Below are positions 1-6,328 of a stretch of 9,527 bases of DNA, in pieces (position 1 is the first letter of the stretch; every line of letters starts with the position of its first letter). The stretch comes from Clostridia bacterium. Lineage in GTDB: Bacteria; Bacillota_A; Clostridia; Lachnospirales; Lachnospiraceae. The DNA is taken from NCBI GenBank assembly GCA_012515365.1, contig JAAYYM010000207.1:1-9527 (forward strand), written 5' to 3'. The notes under the pieces were generated by a model. The model had not been told where the DNA came from, did not search any database, and worked only from the letters and a program-made list of their open reading frames with translations. The translations under genes were made by a program, and so were the position numbers.

Positions 1-1521
1 AGTCGTCTGTCCGCCCAGAAAGATATTTTGATAAATCCTGTCATCACCGCTATACACCAGTGACACACCTGCCACATCTGTAGAATGTGGGAAATGATAC
101 GGTGTTGCACGATCCAGACAAGCCTCTTTTCTCATCGTACCACAGCATAGATTGTGAATATAAGCAGTTCCCTCAGCTACATTATCAAAACTGTATTCAG
201 ATGCAAAAATATTATGATCCACCATGCAGGGACCATGTGTAACCTCAATGAAAAAGTCTCTGTCATTTGCATGATACAGATTTTTGCTGACACGTGTCCC
301 CTGCGCCTGCCAGTCAAGCCACGTACCTAGCGAACAATTATGAATATGATTATGAATAATCTGCACGTCAATCGCCGCATGAAGCTTGATTCCTGCAATT
401 TCATATCCAAAATATTCATGTTTCTTTGCAATATTATAAATATGATTATTCTCGATTGTACTAAAGATACAGCCCAGATGACCTACGATACCATTCTGGC
501 CACAATCATAAATGATATTATTTCTAACAATATGTGAGCCGATGGTTTCCTTATCCCAGCCGATCTGTTTTGCACGAAATACAGCCTCCATCTGATACTG
601 ATAACCTGGTTTCCGATGTCTTCTGGTACATAAGTTATGACCGGTTGATGCTTCTTTTCCCAAACTGATGGCACTGCATTTAGCATCATGTAAGATATTG
701 TCCTCTATGATCCAGCCTTTTGCCCAATGTGGTCCGAGCATTCCTGGCTGATCTGCTGTCGGTGGAGCCCATGGGCACGCTGCCTGTGCTATTTCAAAGC
801 CTCTTACCGTAATATAGTCCACGCCTGTTTTTTCAGGATAGAAGCAACATTTTCTCACATTGATCTCAATGCATTCTTCATTCGGATTCTGATCTTGAAA
901 ATTTGCATAGATAACCGTCGTTTTCTCACCGACCTGTGCCATCCACTGATAAACAGAATCTTCCGGATGCAGCAATGGTTCCGGATGGTTCGTCCATGGT
1001 GCCGCATAGCCATTCGTTCTCATGCGTGGATTTTTAAGTTCCTCAAAATCAGCTGCTTCATATAATGATTTTCCATTTAAATAAACGTCACCTGCATGAA
1101 GTTTGTAATCGACCGGATAAATCAGCCAGTCTCCATCCAATGCTTCGGCATATGGATTATAATCACCAAAGACAGTGTTATCCACTTCTGCTTTCCATAC
1201 AGTTCCTTCTATAAGCGTCCAGTCTTTGACTACTTCCGAACCCTTGATGATAACCTTTTCACCTTTTGCTGCCTCATAAACAATACGTTTTGTATTGCTG
1301 TAGCCTTTATGCTCCGGCTTGACCCACTCACGATAGGTACCCTCGTGAACAATTACCCGATCACCAACTTCAGCAATTTTTGCTGCCTTTGAAATCGTCT
1401 GAAACGGATTCTCTTTTGTACCTTCCCATTTATCATTTCCTGTGACTGCTACATGATAGATTTGATTCATTCTGTGACCTGCCTTCCCGATACCACTGAT
1501 TGATGTATCCATATCTATCAT
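1..1521 (-). CDS. GH120 family beta-xylosidase (C-terminus cut by window edge)
   Basis: An open frame of 507 codons runs from ATG at 1521 off the left edge with no stop. From memory it aligns throughout with GH120 beta-xylosidases such as Thermoanaerobacterium saccharolyticum XylC (about 640 residues), so roughly 130 to 140 C-terminal residues are missing. The fold expected for the family is a right-handed parallel beta-helix, and the repeated NNHIYN / HNHIHN-type turns fit this. The family's catalytic residues are all present: Asp403 in WLDW (nucleophile), Glu426 in FFIEV (acid/base, 23 residues later as in XylC) and Glu374 in the YEIAGIKLH region. No signal peptide is seen, so it probably acts in the cytoplasm, releasing xylose from short xylo-oligosaccharides. 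The start is chosen for AAGGAG at 1532-1537, 10 nt upstream. Homology begins near Met18 (MNQIYHVAVTG), so a later start is possible. It lies 33 bp after the DMT transporter gene and is probably co-transcribed with it. Confidence 0.9.
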   Translation of the reverse strand, partial: MIDMDTSISGIGKAGHRMNQIYHVAVTGNDKWEGTKENPFQTISKAAKIAEVGDRVIVHEGTYREWVKPEHKGYSNTKRIVYEAAKGEKVIIKGSEVVKDWTLIEGTVWKAEVDNTVFGDYNPYAEALDGDWLIYPVDYKLHAGDVYLNGKSLYEAADFEELKNPRMRTNGYAAPWTNHPEPLLHPEDSVYQWMAQVGEKTTVIYANFQDQNPNEECIEINVRKCCFYPEKTGVDYITVRGFEIAQAACPWAPPTADQPGMLGPHWAKGWIIEDNILHDAKCSAISLGKEASTGHNLCTRRHRKPGYQYQMEAVFRAKQIGWDKETIGSHIVRNNIIYDCGQNGIVGHLGCIFSTIENNHIYNIAKKHEYFGYEIAGIKLHAAIDVQIIHNHIHNCSLGTWLDWQAQGTRVSKNLYHANDRDFFIEVTHGPCMVDHNIFASEYSFDNVAEGTAYIHNLCCGTMRKEACLDRATPYHFPHSTDVAGVSLVYSGDDRIYQNIFLGGQTT

Positions 1522-1554
1522 AGCAATTTTTCTCCTTAATATCCACCTAATTCT

Positions 1555-2457
1555 TTATTCTTTGTTCTTCCATTCTACCTTCTGACAGGTCGCAAAAATG
1601 GTCGAGCCGATGACAAGAAGCACCCCGATAAAAGTAAGGAGTGACATGTCTTCCTTTAGTAAAAAGGCAGAAATCAGAACTGCTGTAATCGGATCAAGAT
1701 AGCTAAGTAATGCTACGGTCTGCGCCGGGATCTTTTGTATGCTTCCAAAATATAATGCATATGCAATTCCGGTATGCAGGATACCTGCCACCAATAACAT
1801 CAGAATGGCGGATTGATTGACTTCTATCTGCGACAAATCATCGGTAATCAATACATAAGGCAGTAATGCAGCCGCTGCAATTCCCAATTGAACGATCGTT
1901 CTGTCATCAGCGGCAAGCGCATCCATTTTTTTATTGATGATAACAACTGCTGCATATAGCATTGCTGCTGATAATCCAAGCAGTGCACCTTTTATTCCTG
2001 TAAAGCCTGTTTGGGTCACTCCGGAAACAAGAATCATTCCAAATACTGCTGTCAAAGAGCAGATCACCTTTTTCAGAGTCAGCTTTTCGTGAAACAAAAT
2101 CGGAGACGCCAAAATCACGAATACCGGTGCCATATAGTAGCAGATCGTTGCAACTGAGATTGTAGTAAACCGATATGCTTCAAAAAGCAGAATCCAGTTT
2201 GCTCCAAGCAAAACCCCTGACAGGCATAGCTTCTTTCCATTTGCTTTTAATAGTTCACCTGACAGTCTCTTCTTTTGTAGCAGATGAAAAACGAATAGGA
2301 ATAAGGCTCCTGTCAACCCACGTACAAAGGCAATCATACCTGAGGAATAGGGGATATATTTTCGCACAAGCCCTATGGTTCCAAAAATCAACATGGATAA
2401 AATCAATTTGCTGTTTTCACTTAGTTTGTTTTGTTTTGATATCATACCGTATATCAT
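1555..2457 (-). CDS. EamA/DMT-superfamily membrane transporter
   Basis: A 300-residue protein made almost entirely of hydrophobic segments, about ten in number. They form two EamA-type halves (roughly residues 16-140 and 152-288), the usual size and layout of drug/metabolite transporters. Features seen include the early FVRG motif after helix 2 and the late ALLSYLDPITAVLISAFLL segment typical of the family's penultimate helices. It should export or import a small metabolite across the cytoplasmic membrane; the substrate cannot be read from the sequence. No Shine-Dalgarno sequence precedes the ATG at 2457 or the in-frame ATG at 2445, so the exact start is uncertain. It is the first gene of a probable unit with the GH120 xylosidase, 33 bp downstream, and is divergent from the DtxR-type regulator. 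The pairing suggests a role around pentose or plant-glycan metabolism, but this is only context. Confidence 0.88.
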   Translation of the reverse strand: MIYGMISKQNKLSENSKLILSMLIFGTIGLVRKYIPYSSGMIAFVRGLTGALFLFVFHLLQKKRLSGELLKANGKKLCLSGVLLGANWILLFEAYRFTTISVATICYYMAPVFVILASPILFHEKLTLKKVICSLTAVFGMILVSGVTQTGFTGIKGALLGLSAAMLYAAVVIINKKMDALAADDRTIVQLGIAAAALLPYVLITDDLSQIEVNQSAILMLLVAGILHTGIAYALYFGSIQKIPAQTVALLSYLDPITAVLISAFLLKEDMSLLTFIGVLLVIGSTIFATCQKVEWKNKE

Positions 2458-2584
2458 AGCATTTTAATTTAAATTTACAACAGTGAAATGATTCCTATTT
2501 TATTTCTTGTATTTTTATTCATAAAATGATAGGCTATTCTATAAATAATACAAGTTTTAACATCTATCATAAGGAGAATCGCGT
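2458..2584. promoter_or_regulatory. Divergent intergenic region with promoters for the DMT transporter and the DtxR-type regulator
   Basis: These 127 bp are very AT-rich and separate two divergent genes, so both promoters should lie here. For the regulator, TTCATA (2518-2523), a 16-nt spacer and TATAAA (2540-2545) is a weak candidate, followed by the clear AAGGAG site at 2571-2576. For the transporter (minus strand), TTGTAA, a 16-nt spacer and TATGAT (2458-2453) is a candidate that overlaps the first ATG. An imperfect dyad ATAG-G-CTAT (2529-2537) lies between the regulator's candidate -35 and -10 and could be an operator. None of the GTTAG-N6-CTAAC boxes found upstream of feoA occurs here. 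Confidence 0.4.
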
Positions 2585-2962
2585 ATGAGCTATATTAAGC
2601 ATAAATCAGAGGAATCTGTTGAAGACTATTTAGAGACAATCTTAATTCTGAGTGATCGATTACAGGATGTCCGCTCGATTGATATTGCAACAGAACTTTC
2701 ATACTCAAAACCAAGTGTCAGTGTCGCTATGAAAAATCTACGTGCCAACGGATATATTACAGTTACGCAAGAAGGCTTTATTAAACTTACTGCATCAGGA
2801 AAAGAGCTTGCTGAACAAACTTATGAAAGACACACTACTATTTCTTCATTGTTAATCAAACTCGGGGTAGATGAAGAAACTGCCCTCGCTGACGCCTGCC
2901 GCATTGAACACGATATCAGCCCGCAGACCTTTGATGCAATCAAGAAATATATGCAAAGATAG
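2585..2962 (+). CDS. Metal-dependent transcriptional regulator, DtxR/MntR family
   Basis: A 125-residue two-domain protein. Residues about 8-72 form a winged helix-turn-helix (recognition region SYSKPSVSVAMKNL) and residues 73-125 the metal-binding/dimerisation domain. There is no C-terminal SH3-like domain, so it resembles short MntR-type proteins rather than full DtxR/IdeR. By comparison with the families, metal ligands map to Asp14, Glu17, His83, Cys105, Glu108 and His109. Asp14 is MntR-like, whereas Cys105 in ACRIEH matches the DtxR/IdeR cysteine. Such proteins bind DNA when loaded with Fe(II) or Mn(II) and repress uptake genes. ATG at 2585 is supported by AAGGAG at 2571-2576, 8 nt upstream. 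It is the only plus-strand gene and converges on the feo operon with a 15-bp gap, so ferrous-iron uptake is the likely target (inferred). Which metal it senses is unknown. Confidence 0.9.
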   Translation: MSYIKHKSEESVEDYLETILILSDRLQDVRSIDIATELSYSKPSVSVAMKNLRANGYITVTQEGFIKLTASGKELAEQTYERHTTISSLLIKLGVDEETALADACRIEHDISPQTFDAIKKYMQR

Positions 2963-2977
2963 AATAATTTTAGTTTT

Positions 2978-3142
2978 CTAATGACACTTTCCAGACATCG
3001 GGCAATCCGAACAAGAGCATCCACAAGATGATTTTCCCGCTCTCTTCTGCTTTACCAAATGCAAAATTGCCAATCCAACCAACAACACCAAAATCAATAC
3101 AATCAAAATTGTAGCCAAATTACTCTGCAGCCAAACCACCAC
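2978..3142 (-). CDS. FeoB-associated Cys-rich membrane protein, GTG start
   Basis: A 54-residue protein with one N-terminal membrane helix (about residues 9-30), a basic stretch (KQKRAGK, 31-37) and a cytoplasmic Cys-rich tail with Cys40, 42, 44, 47 and 53 plus a terminal His54. This is the plan of the small FeoB-associated Cys-rich proteins found after feoB in many Firmicutes. They are thought to help FeoB, perhaps by binding iron or taking the place of FeoC, but the mechanism is not established. The start is set at GTG 3142-3140 because AAGGATGTGA (3156-3147), one mismatch from the ideal AAGGAGGTGA, lies 4 nt upstream. The frame stays open further upstream to an ATG at 3313, but that part runs through hairpin repeats and is not believed to be coding. 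It is the last gene of the feo operon, and its stop lies 15 bp from that of the converging regulator. Confidence 0.82.
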   Translation of the reverse strand: MVVWLQSNLATILIVLILVLLVGLAILHLVKQKRAGKSSCGCSCSDCPMSGKCH

Positions 3143-3146
3143 AAAA

Positions 3147-3156
3147 TCACATCCTT
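3147..3156 (-). promoter_or_regulatory. Strong ribosome binding site that sets the GTG start of the Cys-rich protein
   Basis: AAGGATGTGA on the minus strand differs at one base from the full anti-Shine-Dalgarno complement and sits 4 nt before GTG at 3142. It favours a 54-residue protein over the 111-residue open frame starting at 3313. The hairpin at 3169-3188 ends only about a dozen bases upstream of it, close enough to influence access. Confidence 0.7.
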
Positions 3157-3168
3157 TCCAAATAAGGC

Positions 3169-3201
3169 CGAGGCGTAAAGCCGCCTCGACGAACGTTTTT
3201 T
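3169..3201 (+). repeat. Hairpin repeat, copy 1, followed by a T-run
   Basis: On the plus strand a perfect 7-bp GC-rich stem CGAGGCG/CGCCTCG (3169-3175 and 3182-3188, 6-nt loop) is followed by ACGAACG and six T. The 17-mer CCTCGACGAACGTTTTT at 3184-3200 recurs exactly at 3259-3275, where it again follows a GAGG-containing arm. The seven bases between stem and T-run make it a non-standard terminator. It lies in the gap between feoB and the Cys-rich protein gene. Confidence 0.7.
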
Positions 3202-3216
3202 GTATATGTGAAACCA

Positions 3217-3293
3217 GATTTCGTTGATTGATACAAAATAAGAGAGGAGTCAAAACGTCCTCGACGAACGTTTTTGTGTCAATCAACGAAATC
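3217..3293. repeat. Long inverted repeat enclosing hairpin copy 2
   Basis: The arms are a perfect 15-bp match: GATTTCGTTGATTGA at 3217-3231 and its reverse complement at 3279-3293. After one position (G-U in plus-strand RNA, A-C in minus-strand RNA) a further 6 bp pair (3233-3238 with 3272-3277), giving an almost continuous 22-bp stem around a 33-nt loop. The loop contains most of the second GAGG/CCTC hairpin. This could be a mobile miniature element, a processing site or a stabilising structure at the 3' end of the feoB message. Confidence 0.75.
3244..3275 (+). repeat. Hairpin repeat, copy 2, followed by a T-run
   Basis: Plus strand: GAGGA (3244-3248) pairs with TCCTC (3258-3262), followed by GACGAACG and five T. 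An alternative 7-bp stem AAAACGT (3252-3258) / ACGTTTT (3268-3274) uses the T-run itself. It shares 17 of 17 bases (CCTCGACGAACGTTTTT) with copy 1 and a similar GAGG left arm, so the two appear to be diverged copies of one unit about 33-36 bp long. Confidence 0.65.
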
Positions 3294-3324
3294 GGCCCAC
3301 AACCAAAAACCATTCACCCAAAAC

Positions 3325-5727
3325 CTATTTCACACTCAACTTCGTTGCTTCCTTATATTTCTTAAAAAACAACATATACAACATACCACCTAATACAAGA
3401 ACCGCCGCAATCAACCCTATCACATTACCACTTCCCCCAAAGAAGGAACCAATCTGAAATACGATCAATGAGATGGCATATGCAAATGCACATTGATATC
3501 CGATCGCAAACCATGTCCATTTTGCATGATTCATTTCTCTTTTAATTGCACCGATTGCTGCAAAACATGGTGCGCAAAGCAGGTTGAAAATCAAGAATGA
3601 ATATGCAGACAGCTTCGTCATACCTTCAAAGTCAAGCACTCCAAATACACCAACCACTTCTTCCTTTGCTACCAATCCCATGATCGTGGCTACAGTTGCT
3701 TTGATCGAACCAAATCCAAGTGGTGCAAAGATCCAGCAGATTGCATTACCCAGGATGCCAAGCACACTGTTTTCAAGTTCCATTTCCATACTGAAAGTAA
3801 ATGTACCATCCATCATTCCAAACATAGAGCCGGCCCATATAACAATTGATGCAAGAAGGATAATCGTACCTGCTTTCTTGATAAAGGAAGATGCACGCTC
3901 CCACATGCTGCGAAGTAAGTTTGAAACAGTTGGCCAGTGATAGGCCGGAAGTTCCATGACAAATGGTGCCGGTTCTCCTGAAAACATCTTTGTTTTCTTC
4001 AGAATAATACCTGATATAACAATTGCGGCAATACCGATGAAATACGCACTTGGTGCGACCCACCATGCACCATCAAACAAAGCTGATGTAATCAACGCAA
4101 TAATTGGCAGCTTTGCGCCACACGGGATAAACGTCGTCGTCATAATTGTCATTCTTCTATCGCGTTCATTTTCTATTGTTCTAGATGCCATAATACCCGG
4201 CACACCACATCCTGGTCCAATTAACATTGGAATAAATGACTTACCGGAAAGTCCGAATTTACGGAATATCCGATCAAGAACAAAAGCAATTCTGGACATG
4301 TATCCACATGCTTCTAAAAATGCAAGAAGTAAGAATAAAATAATCATCTGAGGTACAAATCCAAGTACTGCCCCTACACCTCCTACGATACCATCTACAA
4401 TCAATGATTGCAACCATGGCGCACAGTTTACAGCGCTAAGACCGGATTCTATCAGACTCGGGATTCCCGGAACCCAGATACCGTAATTTGCTGTATCAGG
4501 AACGCCTTGTGCTTCCTCTCCAAGTGCTTCTTCATAGCTAGCTGTGATGTCATAGCCCTCTGCACTAAGTGAATCTGCAAAAGAACCATAAGCTTCATCG
4601 AAGCCACCAAAGTCTTGTGCTTCAACTGCATCCTTAAGATCTTGTGCTCCGATCACGCCTGCCTGCGCGGCTGCATCTATCTGTGATGTTAATTCATCTG
4701 TCCATACATGCTCTATTGCATATTCTGTCATCTCTTCTTCATAAGCGGCTGTTCCGATGCCAAACAAATGCCAGCCATCTCCAAACACACCATCATTTGC
4801 CCAGTCAGTAGCAAAGCTTCCGACAGTTGATACTGACAGATAATAAACAAGAAACATAATCACGAAGAAAATCGGCAGAGCCGCAAAACGATTCGTCACG
4901 ATCCGGTCAATCTTATCTGAGGTAGTAAGCATATTCTTCTGTTTCTTTTTCAGACAGCCTTTGATAATAGATGCAATGTAGATATATCGCTCATTTGTAA
5001 TAATAGACTCAGCATCATCATCCAGCTCTTTTTCAGCTGCCTGAATGTCTGCTTCAATATGTTTCATGACTTCCGGCTTCAGATTAAGCTGCTCAAGTAC
5101 TTTGTCATCTCGTTCGAATATCTTAATCGCATACCAGCGTTGCTGTTCTTCCGGCATATGATGCACTGCCGCCTCTTCAATATGTGCGATTGCATGTTCA
5201 ACAGCTCCTGAGAATGTATGCATATGTACTGTTGTAGTGCTCTTAGCTGCTGTGATTGCTGCATTGGCTGCTTCCATCAGTCCCGTACCCTTTAATGCTG
5301 ATATTTCAACAACATCTACGCCAAACTCTCTGGAAAGTTCTTTTAAGTTGATCTTATCTCCATTTTTATTAACAACATCCATCATATTAATGGCAATCAC
5401 AACTGGAATTCCAAGTTCTGTCAGCTGTGTTGTCAGATAAAGATTTCGCTCCAGATTCGTTCCATCTACAATATTCAGCACAGCATCCGGTCGTTCATTG
5501 ATCAGATAATTTCTGGCCACTACCTCCTCTAGGGTATACGGAGATAATGAGTAGATGCCCGGCAAATCAGTTATGATCACATCATCATGTTTTTTTAATT
5601 TACCTTCTTTTTTTTCAACAGTTACACCCGGCCAGTTTCCAACAAACTGATTAGAACCGGTTAATGCATTGAACAATGTCGTTTTTCCACAGTTTGGATT
5701 TCCTGCTAATGCAATTCGCATACTCAT
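3325..5727 (-). CDS. feoB: Ferrous iron transport protein B (FeoB)
   Basis: An 800-residue inner-membrane Fe(II) transporter with a cytoplasmic G domain. Motifs seen are G1 GNPNCGKT (9-16), Thr36 in the G2 region, G3 DLPG (54-57), G4 NMMD (114-117) and G5 SALKG (143-147). Residues about 165-270 form the helical spacer, and membrane segments start at about 281. The core motif GPGCGVPGIMASR (504-516) and Cys536 in FIPCGAKLP match the Gate regions of the family. Unusual is the long outward loop between the first membrane segment (281-300) and the next (about 441-470). Residues 330-411 contain 22 Asp/Glu and a single Lys, and this stretch is absent from E. coli FeoB (773 residues). The start at ATG 5727 is chosen for AGAGGG 6 nt upstream and because homology begins at once; the frame extends 16 more codons to 5775 without support. 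It lies 70 bp after the second feoA and is followed by the Cys-rich accessory gene. Confidence 0.97.
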   Translation of the reverse strand: MSMRIALAGNPNCGKTTLFNALTGSNQFVGNWPGVTVEKKEGKLKKHDDVIITDLPGIYSLSPYTLEEVVARNYLINERPDAVLNIVDGTNLERNLYLTTQLTELGIPVVIAINMMDVVNKNGDKINLKELSREFGVDVVEISALKGTGLMEAANAAITAAKSTTTVHMHTFSGAVEHAIAHIEEAAVHHMPEEQQRWYAIKIFERDDKVLEQLNLKPEVMKHIEADIQAAEKELDDDAESIITNERYIYIASIIKGCLKKKQKNMLTTSDKIDRIVTNRFAALPIFFVIMFLVYYLSVSTVGSFATDWANDGVFGDGWHLFGIGTAAYEEEMTEYAIEHVWTDELTSQIDAAAQAGVIGAQDLKDAVEAQDFGGFDEAYGSFADSLSAEGYDITASYEEALGEEAQGVPDTANYGIWVPGIPSLIESGLSAVNCAPWLQSLIVDGIVGGVGAVLGFVPQMIILFLLLAFLEACGYMSRIAFVLDRIFRKFGLSGKSFIPMLIGPGCGVPGIMASRTIENERDRRMTIMTTTFIPCGAKLPIIALITSALFDGAWWVAPSAYFIGIAAIVISGIILKKTKMFSGEPAPFVMELPAYHWPTVSNLLRSMWERASSFIKKAGTIILLASIVIWAGSMFGMMDGTFTFSMEMELENSVLGILGNAICWIFAPLGFGSIKATVATIMGLVAKEEVVGVFGVLDFEGMTKLSAYSFLIFNLLCAPCFAAIGAIKREMNHAKWTWFAIGYQCAFAYAISLIVFQIGSFFGGSGNVIGLIAAVLVLGGMLYMLFFKKYKEATKLSVK

Positions 5728-5733
5728 ATTTTT

Positions 5734-5739
5734 CCCTCT
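5734..5739 (-). promoter_or_regulatory. Ribosome binding site of feoB
   Basis: AGAGGG lies 6 nt before ATG 5727-5725 on the minus strand. It selects this start over the in-frame ATG at 5775, which would add 16 residues with no family match. Confidence 0.7.
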
Positions 5740-5797
5740 TTCCATTCTATTAAATAATCTAATTGTAAATCTCACAGTCCCTCAGCTCGTAAATTTT

Positions 5798-6019
5798 TCA
5801 AGTTAGTTCGATCAATTGCGCATCCGCCTTACGGATTGACAATTCATATCCTCTGACTGTAATTTCGATCGGATCACCAAGTGGAGCCACTTTTCGAACA
5901 CTTACTTCCACTCCTTTTGTGATCCCCATATCCATAATTCTTCGTTTTACAGCGCCTTCACCATGTAATTTCTGTACAGTTGCACGCTCTCCTATTTTTA
6001 ATTCCTTTAATGTTTTCAT
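5798..6019 (-). CDS. feoA: FeoA-domain protein (second of two)
   Basis: A 73-residue cytoplasmic SH3-like FeoA protein. The typical features are RRIMDMGITKG (residues 26-36) and VAPLGDPIEITVRGYELSIRK, which together are diagnostic of the FeoA family. FeoA proteins are thought to bind FeoB and modulate its activity. The start at ATG 6019 follows a perfect AGGAGG (6031-6026) at 6 nt; an in-frame ATG at 6037 overlaps the stop of the preceding feoA and is less likely. It begins 14 nt after the first feoA ends, so the two are translated from one message, and feoB follows 70 bp later. The two FeoA copies differ clearly in sequence. This one is the canonical type. Confidence 0.94.
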   Translation of the reverse strand: MKTLKELKIGERATVQKLHGEGAVKRRIMDMGITKGVEVSVRKVAPLGDPIEITVRGYELSIRKADAQLIELT

Positions 6020-6025
6020 TGACTT

Positions 6026-6031
6026 CCTCCT
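6026..6031 (-). promoter_or_regulatory. Ribosome binding site of the second feoA
   Basis: A perfect AGGAGG sits in the 14-nt gap between the two feoA genes, 6 nt before ATG 6019. It decides this start against the upstream in-frame ATG at 6037. Confidence 0.8.
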
Positions 6032-6033
6032 GA

Positions 6034-6249
6034 TCAAATCATGATTTTCTGTGCCATTTCCTTGCTGATGGCGACTCTTGCTTCTTTCACGTTCACTATG
6101 ATATTACCTGCCATCGTTGTAATGACAGTTACATTTCCACCCGCTACAAATCCCAGATTTTCTAAATGTTTTTTCACTTCCGGAAGTCCGCCAATCTTTC
6201 TGATTATATGTTCTTCCCCAATGTTTGCTAACGTTAGTGGCATCATCAT
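6034..6249 (-). CDS. feoA: FeoA-domain protein (first of two)
   Basis: A 71-residue FeoA-family protein with the core HLENLGFVAGGNVTVI (residues about 28-43), then AGNIIVNVKEARVAISKEMA. This is the variant FeoA type that usually sits next to a canonical FeoA in clostridial feo operons. It is predicted to be a small cytoplasmic SH3-like barrel that regulates or assembles with FeoB. Three consecutive ATG codons (6249, 6246, 6243) follow AAAGGG at 6258-6253. The spacing is 3, 6 or 9 nt, so the second or third ATG may be the true start; the longest version is given. It is the first gene of the operon and lies directly downstream of the four-palindrome control region. A CTAACGTTAG palindrome lies within codons 5 to 9. 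Confidence 0.93.
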   Translation of the reverse strand: MMMPLTLANIGEEHIIRKIGGLPEVKKHLENLGFVAGGNVTVITTMAGNIIVNVKEARVAISKEMAQKIMI

Positions 6250-6297
6250 TCACCCTTTCCCATGGCAGCTTATTGCAGCCGTCAATTCTTTTCCATT

Positions 6298-6313
6298 ATT
6301 AGTCTTTACTAAC
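6298..6313. promoter_or_regulatory. Operator-like palindrome A upstream of feoA
   Basis: ATTAG-TCTTTA-CTAAC matches the GTTAG-N6-CTAAC pattern of the other three boxes with one mismatch. It can also be read as TTAGT-CTTT-ACTAA. It is the box nearest feoA and lies downstream of the candidate promoter, where a bound repressor would block elongation. Confidence 0.55.
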
Positions 6314-6328
6314 TTCATTGTTTTAAAA

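Noticed and set aside
340..1392. Open frames on the plus strand (340-537, 727-1065, 1096-1392) and a minus frame at 483-689
   Set aside because: All lie within the GH120 gene, which has family-wide similarity and catalytic residues; they have no recognisable domains.
2960..2980. Small inverted repeat TAGAA...TTCTA between the regulator and the Cys-rich protein gene as a bidirectional terminator
   Set aside because: The stem is only 5 AT-rich base pairs with an 11-nt loop and no T-run after it; the symmetry comes largely from the two opposing TAG stops.
3166..3293. CRISPR array
   Set aside because: There are only two diverged repeat copies, no unique spacers of regular length and no cas genes.
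3143..3313. Upstream extension of the Cys-rich protein frame to an ATG at 3313 (111 residues in total)
   Set aside because: The extra 57 residues are read through the hairpin repeats (giving KTFVE twice), and a near-perfect ribosome binding site supports the GTG at 3142.
3584..4351. Plus-strand open frames at 3584-3940 and 3956-4351
   Set aside because: They are antisense shadows of the FeoB membrane domain and show no ribosome binding sites or domains.
5728..5775. A 16-residue N-terminal extension of FeoB from ATG 5775
   Set aside because: FeoB proteins begin just before the G1 motif. ATG 5727 has AGAGGG at a good distance, and the extension is basic and matches nothing in the family.
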